Of a stretch of 64,000 nt of DNA, positions 16,540 through 25,687 are shown piece by piece. The DNA lies in contig CAXXGM010000001.1 of NCBI GenBank assembly GCA_963677325.2, positions 1-64,000 of the forward strand. The letters are read 5' to 3'. How positions within the stretch are numbered: position 1 is the first letter of the stretch; each line of letters opens with the position of its first letter. The notes beneath the pieces are model-generated. The model had not been told where the DNA came from and ran no database searches. It worked only from the letters and a program-made list of their open reading frames with translations. A program made the position numbers and the translations under genes. Source of the stretch: G963677325 sp963677325. Lineage in GTDB: Bacteria; Bacteroidota; Bacteroidia; Bacteroidales; Prolixibacteraceae.

Positions 16540-16929
16540 TTATACACGACGACGTTTGGGTGGACGACAACCATTGTGAGGAAGCGGTGTAACGTCGACA
16601 ATTTCAGTAACCTGAATTCCCACATTTGCAATCGCACGGATAGCGGATTCACGCCCGTTTCCCGGACCTTTTACATAAACTTTAACTTTTCTTAATCCAA
16701 GATCAAAGGCTGTTTTTGCACATTCTTCGGATGCTGTCTGAGCAGCATAAGGAGTGTTTTTCTTTGATCCCCTGAATCCCTTTTTTCCCGCAGATGACCA
16801 AGAGATAACCTCTCCATTGTTGTTAGTCATCGAAATGATGATATTATTAAAAGAAGATGATACATGAGCCTGTCCGACAGGTTCAATATTTACAACTCTC
16901 TTTTTCGAAACTCCAGTCTTTTTTGCCAT
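16540..16929 (-). CDS. rpsK: 30S ribosomal protein S11
   Basis: 129 residues with the diagnostic GFRGSKKNTPYAAQTASEEC, VKGPGNGRESAIRAIANVG and the basic C-terminus PLPHNGCRPPKRRRV. It sits on the 30S platform near the mRNA exit. Intact; 13 bases after rpsM. Confidence 0.97.
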   Translation of the reverse strand: MAKKTGVSKKRVVNIEPVGQAHVSSSFNNIIISMTNNNGEVISWSSAGKKGFRGSKKNTPYAAQTASEECAKTAFDLGLRKVKVYVKGPGNGRESAIRAIANVGIQVTEIVDVTPLPHNGCRPPKRRRV

Positions 16930-16942
16930 TGCTGATTATAAA

Positions 16943-17320
16943 TTATTTAGTGGCTTTCTTCTTATTTGCTACTGTTTTCTTTCTTCCTTTTCGTGTCCTG
17001 GCATTATTCTTGGTACTCTGACCACGAACAGGCAAACCAAGACGATGACGGATTCCACGGTAACAGCCAATATCCATCAATCTCTTTATGCTCATTTGAA
17101 ATTCTGAGCGCAATTCACCTTCCACTTTATAATTATCGGTGATTACTTTACGGACAGCACCGAACTGATCATCATTCCAATCACTTACTTTGATGTCCTT
17201 ATCAACGCCAGCCATCTCCAGGATCTTCTGCGAACGGCTTCGCCCGATCCCATAGATATAAGTTAAGGCAATTTCGCCTCTTTTATTATTTGGTATGTCA
17301 ACACCAACTATACGAGCCAT
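16943..17320 (-). CDS. rpsM: 30S ribosomal protein S13
   Basis: 125 residues: MARIVGVDIPNNKRGEIALT, helix-two-turn-helix region, RGIRHRLGLPVRGQSTKNNA and a Lys-rich tail. A 30S head protein contacting the P-site tRNA and 50S bridge. Intact. Confidence 0.97.
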   Translation of the reverse strand: MARIVGVDIPNNKRGEIALTYIYGIGRSRSQKILEMAGVDKDIKVSDWNDDQFGAVRKVITDNYKVEGELRSEFQMSIKRLMDIGCYRGIRHRLGLPVRGQSTKNNARTRKGRKKTVANKKKATK

Positions 17321-17360
17321 ATTCTAGTTTAAATTAATAAATCGTTACAAAATTAACATA

Positions 17361-17477
17361 TTATCCCTGACGCTGCTTAAATTTCGGGTTTTTTTTGTTG
17401 ATAACATAGAGCCGGCCCTTACGACTGACTATTTTACACTCCGCGCTGCGCTTTTTTATCGATGCCCTTACTTTCAT
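17361..17477 (-). CDS. rpmJ: 50S ribosomal protein L36
   Basis: A 38-residue frame: MKVRASIKKRSAECKIVSRK followed by GRLYVINKKNPKFKQRQG. The canonical zinc form is CxxC...C...H, whereas only one Cys remains here, so this is a Cys-poor (C-minus) L36. Position between infA and rpsM is the standard place. Confidence 0.95.
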   Translation of the reverse strand: MKVRASIKKRSAECKIVSRKGRLYVINKKNPKFKQRQG

Positions 17478-17488
17478 TTTATATCGTT

Positions 17489-17710
17489 TTAATTTTTGTA
17501 TCTAAAAGATATTCTTCCCTTGGTCAAATCATAGGGAGACATTTCAACTTTGACTTTATCGCCCGGCAGGATTTTAATATAATGCATACGCATCTTCCCT
17601 GATATATGGGCGGTAATCACATGACCATTTTGCAATTCTACCCTGAACATCGCATTTGACAATGCTTCAATAATTGTTCCGTCTTGTTCTATAAAGGCTT
17701 GCTTTGCCAT
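17489..17710 (-). CDS. infA: Translation initiation factor IF-1
   Basis: 73 residues, an S1-like OB fold: MAKQAFIEQDGTIIEALSNA, FRVELQNGHVITAHISGKMR and DKVKVEMSPYDLTKGRI, virtually the universal IF-1 sequence. It blocks the A site during initiation. No map gene is found between it and secY; the 128-base gap upstream holds no ORF. Confidence 0.97.
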   Translation of the reverse strand: MAKQAFIEQDGTIIEALSNAMFRVELQNGHVITAHISGKMRMHYIKILPGDKVKVEMSPYDLTKGRISFRYKN

Positions 17711-17838
17711 GTATTTTGTACAACTCTTAGTATATTGTTAATATATCTTCTTGTTATCTGTAACAGTCAAATTTCGGTTAATTTACAAATTATCAATTAT
17801 AAGTGCAACCAAAATAACTGTACATCAGGAATTGTCCT

Positions 17839-19173
17839 TTACACCCCTGAACGTCCTTTAATTCTGCCGGACTTTAAAAGGCCGTCGTAATGACGCATCA
17901 AAAGATGACTTTCAATCTGTTGAAGGGTATCAAGAATAACACCCACCAGGATTAACAAAGAGGTTCCTCCGAAAAAATGAGCAAACTGTGAGTTTACTCC
18001 AAGTACCATAGCAAAAGCAGGTAATATTGTAATTAAACCTAGAAAAATAGATCCAGGAAGAGTAATCCGCGACATGATTGTATCGAGATACTCTGATGTC
18101 CTTTTGCCAGGCTTAATCCCAGGAATAAAACCACCGTTTTTCTTCATATCATCTGACATCTGGTTTGGATTAATCGTGATTGCGGTATAAAAATAAGTGA
18201 ATATAATTACCATCATAAACATGATAAAATTATACCAAAATCCAGTGTAATCAGAAAATGAGGAGAAGATCTTCGAAAGAGTTGCTGAAGAAAATAATCC
18301 GGCAAGACTTATTGGCACAAACATAATTGCCTGAGCAAAAATGATAGGCATAACCCCTGCTGCATTTACCTTTAGAGGTATATATTGTCTTACTCCACCA
18401 TATTGACGATTACCTACAATCCTCTTAGCATATTGAACGGGGACTTTTCTAGTTCCCTGAACCAAAAGAATGGTGGCTGCGATAACAATCAGGAAAATGA
18501 TCAATTCAATTATCATCATAATAAAACCTTTCCCCTGTTCAGCTAACCTACTGGCAAATTCCTGTACGATAGCATGAGGTAGTCGGGCTATGATACCGAT
18601 CATGATGATCATTGAAATTCCGTTACCAATACCTTTATCGGTAATCCTTTCTCCAAGCCACATGATAAACATGGAACCTGCAGCCATAACGATTGTCGCA
18701 CTAAGATTGAATGCAAATGCACCCATCACGAAGGCATCAGGCGGAAGCTGACTTCTCAGGTTAGCCAGATAAGCCCAACCCTGAAAGAATAGAATTACTA
18801 CGGTCAGATACCTGGTCATTTGATTGATTTTCCGACGACCTGATTCACCTTCCTTTTGTAATTTTTGAATATAAGGAACAGCAAATCCCAGAAGCTGAAT
18901 AACAATCGAAGCACTGATATAAGGCATTATACCGAGAGCAAATATCGATGCATTTGAAAAAGCACCTCCGGAAAACATATTCAATAAACCAAGAATACCT
19001 TCAGAAGTCTGGCCCCTTAATGCTTCAAAATTCGCCGGATTAGGATCAATACCGGGAAGAATTACAAATGATCCAAAACGATAGACTATTAATAATAATA
19101 GAGTAAGCCCCAGACGTAATCTGAGGTCCTCTATTTTATAAATGTTCTTGAGAGTCTCGATAAGTTTTTTCAT
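17839..19173 (-). CDS. secY: Preprotein translocase subunit SecY
   Basis: 444 residues, ten membrane helices, with RFGSFVILPGIDP in the first helix region and signature stretches ALGIMPYISASIVIQLL and GIGNGISMIIMIGI. It forms the protein-conducting channel of the inner membrane. Start ATG at 19173, 5 bases after rplO. C-terminus (GLLKSGRIKGRSGV) intact. Confidence 0.97.
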   Translation of the reverse strand: MKKLIETLKNIYKIEDLRLRLGLTLLLLIVYRFGSFVILPGIDPNPANFEALRGQTSEGILGLLNMFSGGAFSNASIFALGIMPYISASIVIQLLGFAVPYIQKLQKEGESGRRKINQMTRYLTVVILFFQGWAYLANLRSQLPPDAFVMGAFAFNLSATIVMAAGSMFIMWLGERITDKGIGNGISMIIMIGIIARLPHAIVQEFASRLAEQGKGFIMMIIELIIFLIVIAATILLVQGTRKVPVQYAKRIVGNRQYGGVRQYIPLKVNAAGVMPIIFAQAIMFVPISLAGLFSSATLSKIFSSFSDYTGFWYNFIMFMMVIIFTYFYTAITINPNQMSDDMKKNGGFIPGIKPGKRTSEYLDTIMSRITLPGSIFLGLITILPAFAMVLGVNSQFAHFFGGTSLLILVGVILDTLQQIESHLLMRHYDGLLKSGRIKGRSGV

Positions 19174-19178
19174 CAGGT

Positions 19179-19625
19179 CTAAATTATTTCAGTAGTTCCT
19201 GCCAGTGATTCAATTTTACTTTTTGCACTTTCAGAAAAAGCATGGGCTTTGATATCGAGCTTTAAACTCAATTCACCATTACCAAGAATCTTAACTTTAT
19301 CATTTTTCCCAATAAAACCGGCATCCATTAAAGATTGAATATCAATATTGGTAATATTTTCCTTTTCAGCAAGAGTCTGCAAAGTACTCAGATTAATTGC
19401 TTTGTATTCTACACGGTTTACATTCTTAAATCCGAATTTTGGTACTAAACGCTGCAAAGGCATCTGTCCTCCCTGAAATCCTCGTTTAGATTTATATCCT
19501 GCACGGGATTTTGCTCCTTTATGCCCGCGTGTGGATGTTCCCCCATGACCCGAACCTTGTCCGCGACCAATTCTTTTTTCTTTTTTGGTAGATCCTTCTG
19601 CAGGTTTTAAATTATTTAATTCCAT
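19179..19625 (-). CDS. rplO: 50S ribosomal protein L15
   Basis: 148 residues with the Gly/Arg-rich N-terminal arm (KRIGRGQGSGHGGTSTRGHK, then RGFQGGQMPLQRLVPKFGF) that threads into 23S rRNA, and a globular C-terminal domain. Intact. Confidence 0.97.
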   Translation of the reverse strand: MELNNLKPAEGSTKKEKRIGRGQGSGHGGTSTRGHKGAKSRAGYKSKRGFQGGQMPLQRLVPKFGFKNVNRVEYKAINLSTLQTLAEKENITNIDIQSLMDAGFIGKNDKVKILGNGELSLKLDIKAHAFSESAKSKIESLAGTTEII

Positions 19626-19636
19626 AAATAAGAATA

Positions 19637-19821
19637 TTATTCGTTTACTTCTTCAATTCTAACAAGGTGAGGCAACTTATTGACCATACCCATGATTTCC
19701 GGTCTTGCTTCATGCTCAACGGGACGATTTAATTTACCAATTCCAAGTGCCTTGATAATTCTTTTCTGAGCTTTGATGCTCTGATAGAACTTTTAAACTG
19801 TATTACACGAATCTTTGCCAT
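19637..19821 (-). CDS. rpmD: 50S ribosomal protein L30 (frameshifted in this sequence)
   Basis: Starts MAKIRVIQFKS, then the frame shifts near 19788 and continues FYQSIKAQKRIIKALGIGKL, NRPVEHEARPEIMGM and VNKLPHLVRIEEVNE to TAA. Adding one base after the AGT codon restores a full L30 of about 60 residues with the expected KS...QKRxIKALG spacing. Because L30 is otherwise perfectly conserved, I take the break as a sequence error. Confidence 0.9.
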
Positions 19822-19833
19822 TTGCTTTTTAAA

Positions 19834-20349
19834 TTACCCGTTAAAAACTTTGTCCAGCGTAATACCTCTATGTTCAGCTACAGTATAAGCATCTCTCAGT
19901 TCGAGTAATGCAGAAAAGGTAGCTTTTACAAGGTTATGTGGATTTGACGAACCTTTTGATTTTGCCAGTATATCATGCACACCAACACTTTCGAGAACAG
20001 CACGCATAGCACCCCCGGCCTTCACTCCTGTACCTGAAGAGGCAGGTTTGAGCAGGATATTAGCGCCACCGAATTTAGCTTCCTGAGTATGTGGTATAGT
20101 ACCATTTATGATAGGAACTTTAACAAGATTCTTTTTGGCTGCATCAACACCTTTTGCAATAGCGGAGGTAACTTCACTGGCTTTACCAAGACCCCAGCCA
20201 ACAATCCCGTCTTCGTTACCAACTACAACAATAGCAGAGAAACTAAAGGTTCTACCTCCTTTGGTAACTTTAGTGACACGATTAATTGCAACTAACCTGT
20301 CTTTCAGTTCAAGATCGCTGGTTTTAACTTTTTTAATATTTTTCGCCAT
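19834..20349 (-). CDS. rpsE: 30S ribosomal protein S5
   Basis: 171 residues. Motifs: LKDRLVAINRVTKVTKGGRT, VGNEDGIVGWGLGKASEV and GGAMRAVLESVGVHDILAKS. S5 contributes to translational fidelity and helicase action on mRNA. Intact, in a short stretch of the operon free of indels. Confidence 0.97.
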   Translation of the reverse strand: MAKNIKKVKTSDLELKDRLVAINRVTKVTKGGRTFSFSAIVVVGNEDGIVGWGLGKASEVTSAIAKGVDAAKKNLVKVPIINGTIPHTQEAKFGGANILLKPASSGTGVKAGGAMRAVLESVGVHDILAKSKGSSNPHNLVKATFSALLELRDAYTVAEHRGITLDKVFNG

Positions 20350-20354
20350 AATGC

Positions 20355-20711
20355 TTAGAATTTTAAACCTCCTTCACGTGCTGCCTCAGCAACTGCTTTA
20401 ACGCGTCCATGATACAAATAACCACCACGGTCAAATTTTACTTCATTAATTCCTGCAGCCAGGGCCTTTTCAGCCGCCAGTTTACCAACCAGTGCAGCTT
20501 TTTCAGTTTTATTACCCTTTGCTGAAGTAATATCTTTATTTTTTGAAGAAACCGACAATATGGTTTTTCCCGCAACATCATCAACAAACTGGACATAAAT
20601 CTGAGTATTGCTGCGATAAACACTCAAGCGGGGAACCTGTTGAGAACCTGTAACGACTTTCTTGATTCGTTTACGGATTCTTTCTCTTCTTTCTAATTTT
20701 GTAAGAGCCAT
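20355..20711 (-). CDS. rplR: 50S ribosomal protein L18
   Basis: 118 residues ending in the conserved FDRGGYLYHGRVKAVAEAAR and EGGLKF. It binds 5S rRNA together with L5. Intact; rpsE follows after 5 bases. Confidence 0.97.
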   Translation of the reverse strand: MALTKLERRERIRKRIKKVVTGSQQVPRLSVYRSNTQIYVQFVDDVAGKTILSVSSKNKDITSAKGNKTEKAALVGKLAAEKALAAGINEVKFDRGGYLYHGRVKAVAEAAREGGLKF

Positions 20712-20728
20712 AATTTAATTAAAATAAA

Positions 20729-21286
20729 TTACTTTTTAGATGCCGATTTACCAGCCTTACGACGAAGCACTTCGCCAACAAATTTAATTCCTTTACCTTT
20801 ATAAGGTTCCGGCATACGGAACGATCTGATTTTAGCCGCAACATGTCCTATCAGCTGCTTATCGGAACTTTTAAGCGTAATGATGGGGTTAGACCGTTTA
20901 TCCGTGACCGCTTCCACTTTAACTTCCGGTGGAATCTGAAGATAAGTATGGTGGGAATACCCTAAAACCAAGTCTAAAATTTGGTTTTGAGCTTCCGCGC
21001 GATATCCAACACCAACCAACTCAAGTTTGGCTTCATAACCTTTGGATACTCCAATTACCATATTGTTAAGCAGAGAACGGTATAAACCATGCATTGCCTT
21101 ATGACGCTTCTGTTCTGTAGGCCTTATAACTGTAAGAACATTTTGTTCCACCTTCACTTCGATATCAGAATCAACTTTCTGAATTAAAGTGCCAAGCGGA
21201 CCTTTTACTGTCACAAGGTTTTCATTGCTTACGTTTATTGCTACTCCAGCGGGAACTTCGATAGGTAATTTTCCTATTCTTGACAT
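20729..21286 (-). CDS. rplF: 50S ribosomal protein L6
   Basis: 185 residues: MSRIGKLPIEVPAGVAINVS, the first L6 domain with VKGPLGTL, and the C-terminal PEPYKGKGIKFVGEVLRRKA signature. Located near the sarcin-ricin loop. Intact. Confidence 0.97.
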   Translation of the reverse strand: MSRIGKLPIEVPAGVAINVSNENLVTVKGPLGTLIQKVDSDIEVKVEQNVLTVIRPTEQKRHKAMHGLYRSLLNNMVIGVSKGYEAKLELVGVGYRAEAQNQILDLVLGYSHHTYLQIPPEVKVEAVTDKRSNPIITLKSSDKQLIGHVAAKIRSFRMPEPYKGKGIKFVGEVLRRKAGKSASKK

Positions 21287-21301
21287 TGCTTTTCCTCCTT
21301 A

Positions 21302-21700
21302 TTAATAAACATAACATAAAACCTCTCCACCTACATTCATTTCCTTGGCTTCTTTATCGGTAATAACACCTTTTGAAGTGGAGATGATAGCCATACCTAA
21401 ACCATTTAATACACGAGGTAAATTTTCTGTATCACAGTATTTACGAAGACCAGGTTTGGAGGCACGTCTCAACGACTTAATCGCTGGAGTACCATCAGAT
21501 GGATGATATTTCAGGGCAATTTTTATACTTCCCTGGTAATTTACCTCATCGTCGAATTTATAATTGAGAATATACCCTTTCCCCTTGAGAATTTTGGTAA
21601 TCTCTTTTTTTAAGTTCGACGCAGGTATTTCCACGACTTTATGCTTAGCCTTAATGGCGTTGCGAAGTCTGGTTAAATAATCTGCAATGGGATCAGTCAT
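21302..21700 (-). CDS. rpsH: 30S ribosomal protein S8
   Basis: 132 residues: MTDPIADYLTRLRNAIKAKH, YHPSDGTPAIKSLRRASKPG and the C-terminal GLGMAIISTSKGVITDKEAK. A central 16S rRNA binder and, in E. coli, the spc-operon repressor. Intact. Confidence 0.97.
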   Translation of the reverse strand: MTDPIADYLTRLRNAIKAKHKVVEIPASNLKKEITKILKGKGYILNYKFDDEVNYQGSIKIALKYHPSDGTPAIKSLRRASKPGLRKYCDTENLPRVLNGLGMAIISTSKGVITDKEAKEMNVGGEVLCYVY

Positions 21701-21722
21701 TTTTGCAATAATTTTTATACGA

Positions 21723-21990
21723 TTACCAACTAGCTTTTTTAATTCCCGGAATCAGACCATTTGAAGCCATTTCACGAAATTGAATACGTGATACTCCAAA
21801 CTGCCTCATATACCCTTTAGGACGACCTGTCATTTTGCATCTGTTATGCATTCTGTTAGCAGCCGAATTGCGAGGTAACTGGCTTAATCCGATATAATCA
21901 CCCTCTGCTTTAAGCCGGCTCTTTTTTCAGCATACCTTTCAACAAGTTTAGCGCGTTTTACTTCGCGGGCTTTTAATGATTCTTTAGCAT
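21723..21990 (-). CDS. rpsN: 30S ribosomal protein S14 (two frameshifts)
   Basis: Reading across two breaks gives MAKESLKAREVKRAKLVERY, AEKRAGLKAEGDYIGLSQLP, RNSAANRMHNRCKMTGRPKG and YMRQFGVSRIQFREMASNGL to IPGIKKASW, a complete 89-residue S14 of the zinc-free type. One base is missing right after the ATG (near 21987) and one A near 21910. No single ORF covers the gene in this sequence. Confidence 0.9.
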
Positions 21991-21995
21991 AATAT

Positions 21996-22551
21996 TTAAT
22001 TCTTTTTAACGTTCTTGAAAGGTAAACCAAAATTCTTCAAAAGAGCATAACCTTCTTCATCGGTTTGTGCCGTTGTAACGAAAGTAATGTTGTAACCATT
22101 CATTTTAGTTACTTTATCCAGAACAATTTCAGGAAAAATAATCTGCTCTGTCACACCTAATGTATAGTTTCCACGACCATCGAGCTTATCACCGATTCTT
22201 TAAAATCGCGAATTCTGGGTAAAGCAACGTTAATGAGTCTTTCGAGAAATTCATACATCTTATCGCTTCTTAAGGTGACTCTCACTCCGATCGCCATTTT
22301 CTTACGAAGTTTAAAGTTGGCAATATCCTTTTTTGATAAGGTGGTTACTGCCTTCTGACCGTAATGGTAGTGAGTTCTTCAACTGCAACTTCCATGATTT
22401 TTTTATCGGCAATAGCTGAGCCAACCCCTTGATTGATGACAATCTTTTCAAGCTGAGGGACCTGCATGATGGATTTATAGCCAAATTCCTTTCTCATTTC
22501 CGGAATAATTTCTTCCGAAAATTTCTTTTTTAATGTGGGTATATATGCCAT
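21996..22551 (-). CDS. rplE: 50S ribosomal protein L5 (two frameshifts)
   Basis: The N-terminal 64 residues (MAYIPTLKKKFSEEIIPEMR to EVAVEELTTIT) are in one frame. After a missing base near 22360 comes GQKAVTTLSKKDIANFKLRK and RVTLRSDKMYEFLERLINVA. After a second break near 22200 comes LDGRGNYTLGVTEQIIFPEI to the TAA. All are conserved L5 blocks; L5 binds 5S rRNA and P-site tRNA. It shares a TAATG overlap with rplX. Confidence 0.92.
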
Positions 22552-22874
22552 TACTTAATCTCCTCCCCTGATTTTTTTGAATATCTTACTAACTTTCCGT
22601 TTTTATCCAAACGACGGCCAATCCGGGTGGGCTTTCCTGTTTTAGGATCTTTCAACATCAAATTGGAAATATGAATAGGTGCTTCCTGTTTGATGATCCC
22701 ACCCTGAGGACTTTTGGAATTAGGTTTGGTATGTTTTGATACCATATTAACCCTTTCCACAATAGCACGTTGCTTCTCACGGACAACCTCCAGGACTTTT
22801 CCTTCCTGTCCTTTATTATCGCCGGAAATAACAACTACTGTATCACCCTTCTTAATATGTAATTTTTTCTGCAT
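22551..22874 (-). CDS. rplX: 50S ribosomal protein L24
   Basis: 107 residues with the KOW motif DTVVVISGDNKGQEGKVLEV and downstream QGGIIKQEAPIHISNLML. An assembly initiator at the tunnel exit. Intact; its stop overlaps the rplE start by one base. Confidence 0.96.
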   Translation of the reverse strand: MQKKLHIKKGDTVVVISGDNKGQEGKVLEVVREKQRAIVERVNMVSKHTKPNSKSPQGGIIKQEAPIHISNLMLKDPKTGKPTRIGRRLDKNGKLVRYSKKSGEEIK

Positions 22875-22886
22875 CGCTTTTATCTT

Positions 22887-23254
22887 TTAAAGTACTTCAG
22901 GAGCTAATGAAACTATTTTCATAAAGTTATCGCGAAGTTCACCGGGCAACAGGGCCAAAAATACGTGTTCCACGCATCTCACCGGTTGCATTAAGCAAAA
23001 CGATGGCGTTATCATCAAACCGAATATAAGAACCATCCTGTCTGACGTACTTCCTTTGAGGTGCGTACAACTACAGCTTTCGAAACTGTTCCTTTTTTCA
23101 TGTCACTTCCGGGAATTGCATTTTTAACAGTTACGACGATCCGGTCACCTACTGTGGCATATCTTTTACGCGTACCACCTAAGACCCGGATTACCAGGGC
23201 TTCTTTTGCACCGCTATTATCGGCTACTGTACATCGAGATTCTTGCTGTATCAT
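22887..23254 (-). CDS. rplN: 50S ribosomal protein L14 (two frameshifts)
   Basis: MIQQESRCTVADNSGAKEAL through VSKAVVVRTSKEV is in frame. An extra base near 23044 then hides RQDGSYIRFDDNAIVLLNAT and GEMRGTRIFGPVA. A second extra base near 22943 hides RELRDNFMKIVSLAPEVL. Together they restore the standard 121-122 residue L14. Confidence 0.92.
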
Positions 23255-23256
23255 GG

Positions 23257-23515
23257 CTACTTAGCTCTTTCTATAATTTTTACTAATCTCCATCCCTTAT
23301 TTTTAGAGAGAGGACGTGTTTCCATTATCTGAACGGTATCGCCGATGTTGCAATCATTTTTTTCGTCATGCACATAGAATTTGGTGGTCCGGTTAACAAA
23401 CTTCCCATAAATAGGATGTTTTTCCTTACTCTTCTCGGCAACGACAATGGTTTTATCCATTTTGTTACTCACACACCACCCCGATACGCTCTTTCCGAAG
23501 ATTTCTGTTTTCCAT
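23257..23515 (-). CDS. rpsQ: 30S ribosomal protein S17 (one frameshift)
   Basis: MENRNLRKERIGVV (or from MTM two codons earlier, 23521) joins across an extra base near 23472 to SNKMDKTIVVAEKSKEKHPI, then HDEKNDCNIGDTVQIMETRP and LSKNKGWRLVKIIERAK. Full S17 of about 85 residues with an OB fold. Confidence 0.92.
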
Positions 23516-23523
23516 TGTCATAT

Positions 23524-23719
23524 TCATTTTTCTAATTGGCGTTTTACGCAATTCGGTATTCAGGCGAGCGATGTCTTTCCTGGCAAATTTTAATTTCATC
23601 GGATTGTCAAGAGGGTTGACGCTGTGATTAAGCTTCATGCGAACCAATTCCCCGGTAGAAGTGTTAATTCTTTCGATGATTTCAGATGTTGTTAATTCTG
23701 TAATTTCAGACGTTTTCAT
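23524..23719 (-). CDS. rpmC: 50S ribosomal protein L29 (one frameshift)
   Basis: MKTSEITELTTSEIIERINT through FARKDIARLNTELRK. An extra A in a four-A run near 23543 would, if removed, give ELRKRQLEK and the TGA at 23524-23526, a normal 65-residue L29. Without correction the frame runs on into rpsQ. Its ATG overlaps the rplP stop (TAATG). Confidence 0.92.
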
Positions 23720-24160
23720 TACTCAATAATTGAAGATTCAACAAAATCGCGTCTTACAACAAATCTGGTAGTAACCGGTAATTTCTCTGAGCTGCTAACC
23801 GTAATGCTTCTTTGGCAAGATCAAACGTAACACCTTACCACTTCGATGATAATACGTCCCGGAGTAATTGTAGCAACAAATCCTTCAGGAGCACCCTTTC
23901 CTTTACCCATACGAACCTCTGCAGGTTTTTTGGTAATTGGCTTATCCGGGAAAATACGAATCCAAATTTGGCCCTGACGCTGCATGTGACGCGTTACTGC
24001 AACCCTGGCTGCCTCTATCTGGCGCCCGGTGATCCATGCTGTTTCCAGGCACTTTATTCCAAAAGAACCAAACGCCTAATTGGTTTCCGCGCATTGAGCG
24101 TTCCCCTTTAGTTTGCCCTTTTGTACTCTTCTAAATTTTAACTTTCTTTGGCTGTAGCAT
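23719..24160 (-). CDS. rplP: 50S ribosomal protein L16 (about five indels)
   Basis: Blocks in three frames give MLQPKKVK, FRRVQKGKLKGNAQ, RGNQL, AFGSFGIKCLETAWITGRQI, EAARVAVTRHMQRQGQIWIR, IFPDKPITKKPAEVRMGKGK, GAPEGFVATITPGRIIIEV, GVTFDLAKEALRLAAQ and KLPVTTRFVVRRDFVESSII: a complete L16. Indels lie near 24130, 24095, 24080, 23805 and 23775, mostly one extra base. No ORF over about 90 codons survives in the raw sequence. Confidence 0.9.
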
Positions 24161-24194
24161 CTTTTTTTGCTTTATAGATGGTTAACAGACTAAT

Positions 24195-24933
24195 TTACTT
24201 CTTACGCTTTTTGAACCCACCCTTACCACGCAGCAGGTGCAGGACGGTTTGTACCGCGTTGTTGTTGAACTGATTGTCCGACATTTGGTGAAAGATCCCG
24301 TTTACCGTAAATCTCTCCCCTGCAAATCCAGACTTTCACTCCAATCAAACCGGTTTTAGTAAGCGCTTCAGCAAGTGCATAGTCAATATCGGCTCTCAAG
24401 GTATGTAAAGGAGTACGGGCATCTTTGTACATTTCAGAACGTGCCATTTCTGCACCGTTTAACCGGCCGGAAACCTGAACCTTTAATTCCTTCAGCTCCC
24501 ATTCTCATTGTAGAGGCTATCGCCATTTTTGTTGCGCGGCGATAGGCAATTTTACCTCTCGATCTGCCGGGCAATATTATTAGCCTACAATCTGTGCATC
24601 CAGTTCAGGTCTTTTGATTTCGAATATATTGATCTGAACCTCTTTCTTCGTAATCTTCTTAAGCTCTTCTTTCAATTTATCGACTTCCTGACCGCCTTTA
24701 CCAATAATAATACCTGGCCTTGATGTATGAACGGTAATCGGTGATAAGTTTCAGGGTACGTTCAATGATAATTTTTGAAATGCTTGCCTTCGAAAGCCTT
24801 GCATTTAAATATTCCCTGATTTTCTGAGTCTTCCACCAATAGATCACCAAAATCATCACCCTCCGAACCAATTGGAATCCCATCCTCTGATGATTCCAAG
24901 CCTGTTAGAAATCGGATTAACTTTCTGTCCCAT
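24195..24933 (-). CDS. rpsC: 30S ribosomal protein S3 (about seven indels)
   Basis: Reconstructed blocks: MGQKVNPISNRLGIIRGWDS, IREYLNARLSKASISKIIIE, RPGIIIGKGGQEVDKLKEEL (KH domain GxxG), VQINIFEIKRPELDAQIV, KMAIASTMRMGAEGIK, VSGRLNGAEMARSEMYKDAR, TKTGLIGVKVWICRGEIYGK and a C-terminal GGFKKRKK. Most breaks are a single extra base. S3 is at the mRNA entry. Only a 74-residue piece (24223-24447) is readable as an uninterrupted ORF. Confidence 0.9.
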
Positions 24934-24937
24934 ATTA

Positions 24938-25356
24938 TTACTTGGTATTTTCTTCTATAACATTTTTACTTGCCAGACGAACCGTTACATGATTCGAACG
25001 TTTTCTGATACGATGACCGCGTCGCCTGCGGAGCCGGGCGAAGACGTTTCAGCATACGGCCTGAATCTACGAAAACCTCTTTTACATATAGATTGCTTTC
25101 TTCCAGCCTGACTCCTTCATTTTTCGCCTGCCAGTTGGCTATAGCTGAAAAAAGGAGTTTCTCAACTTTACGTGAAGCTTCTTTAGAAGAAAACTTCAGA
25201 ACATCAAGTGCACGATTCACTGCCATTCCACGAATCATATCAGTAACAAGGCGCATCTTACGCGGGGAAGTCGGGCATTCACGTAATACAGCCTGAAATC
25301 TTTCTTTCTTTAGCTTCGGTAAGCACTTCAGCGCTTTTCTTTTTTCTCGAACCCAT
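24938..25356 (-). CDS. rplV: 50S ribosomal protein L22 (two frameshifts)
   Basis: MGSRKKKSAEVLTEAKE, then a break near 25308, FQAVLRECPTSPRKMRLVTD and the long intact core to GRMLKRLRPAPQ, then a second break near 25032 and GRGHRIRKRSNHVTVRLASK to EENTK. The beta-hairpin that lines the exit tunnel (RLRPAPQGRGHRI) contains the second break, which in a real cell would be lethal. Confidence 0.9.
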
Positions 25357-25397
25357 CTTGGTACTTTTTACGTTCTATTAAACTTTTCCGCGATCAT

Positions 25398-25668
25398 TTA
25401 CTTCTTCTTATTACCACCATGACCCCTGAAGGTACGGGTAGGAGAAAATTCTCCCAATTTGTGTCCTACCATATTTTCTGTTACATATACGGGAATAAAT
25501 TTCTGACCGTTATGTACCGCAATGGTATGACCAACAAAATCAGGTGAAATCATGGAATGTCTTGCCCAGGTTTTTACAACCGATTTCTTGCTGGTTTCAT
25601 TCAGAACCAATACCTTCTTCTCAAGATTGAAATCGATGAAAGGGCCCTTTTTTTAACGAACGACTCAT
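25398..25668 (-). CDS. rpsS: 30S ribosomal protein S19 (one frameshift)
   Basis: MSRSLKKGPF from the ATG at 25668, then one extra T near 25648, then IDFNLEKKVLVLNETSKKSV and VVKTWARHSMISPDFVGHTI to FSPTRTFRGHGGNKKK. The full protein is 89 residues. The readable ORF from 25610 alone would lack the RNA-binding N-terminus. Confidence 0.92.
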
Positions 25669-25687
25669 AATCTTCCTTAATTAATGA

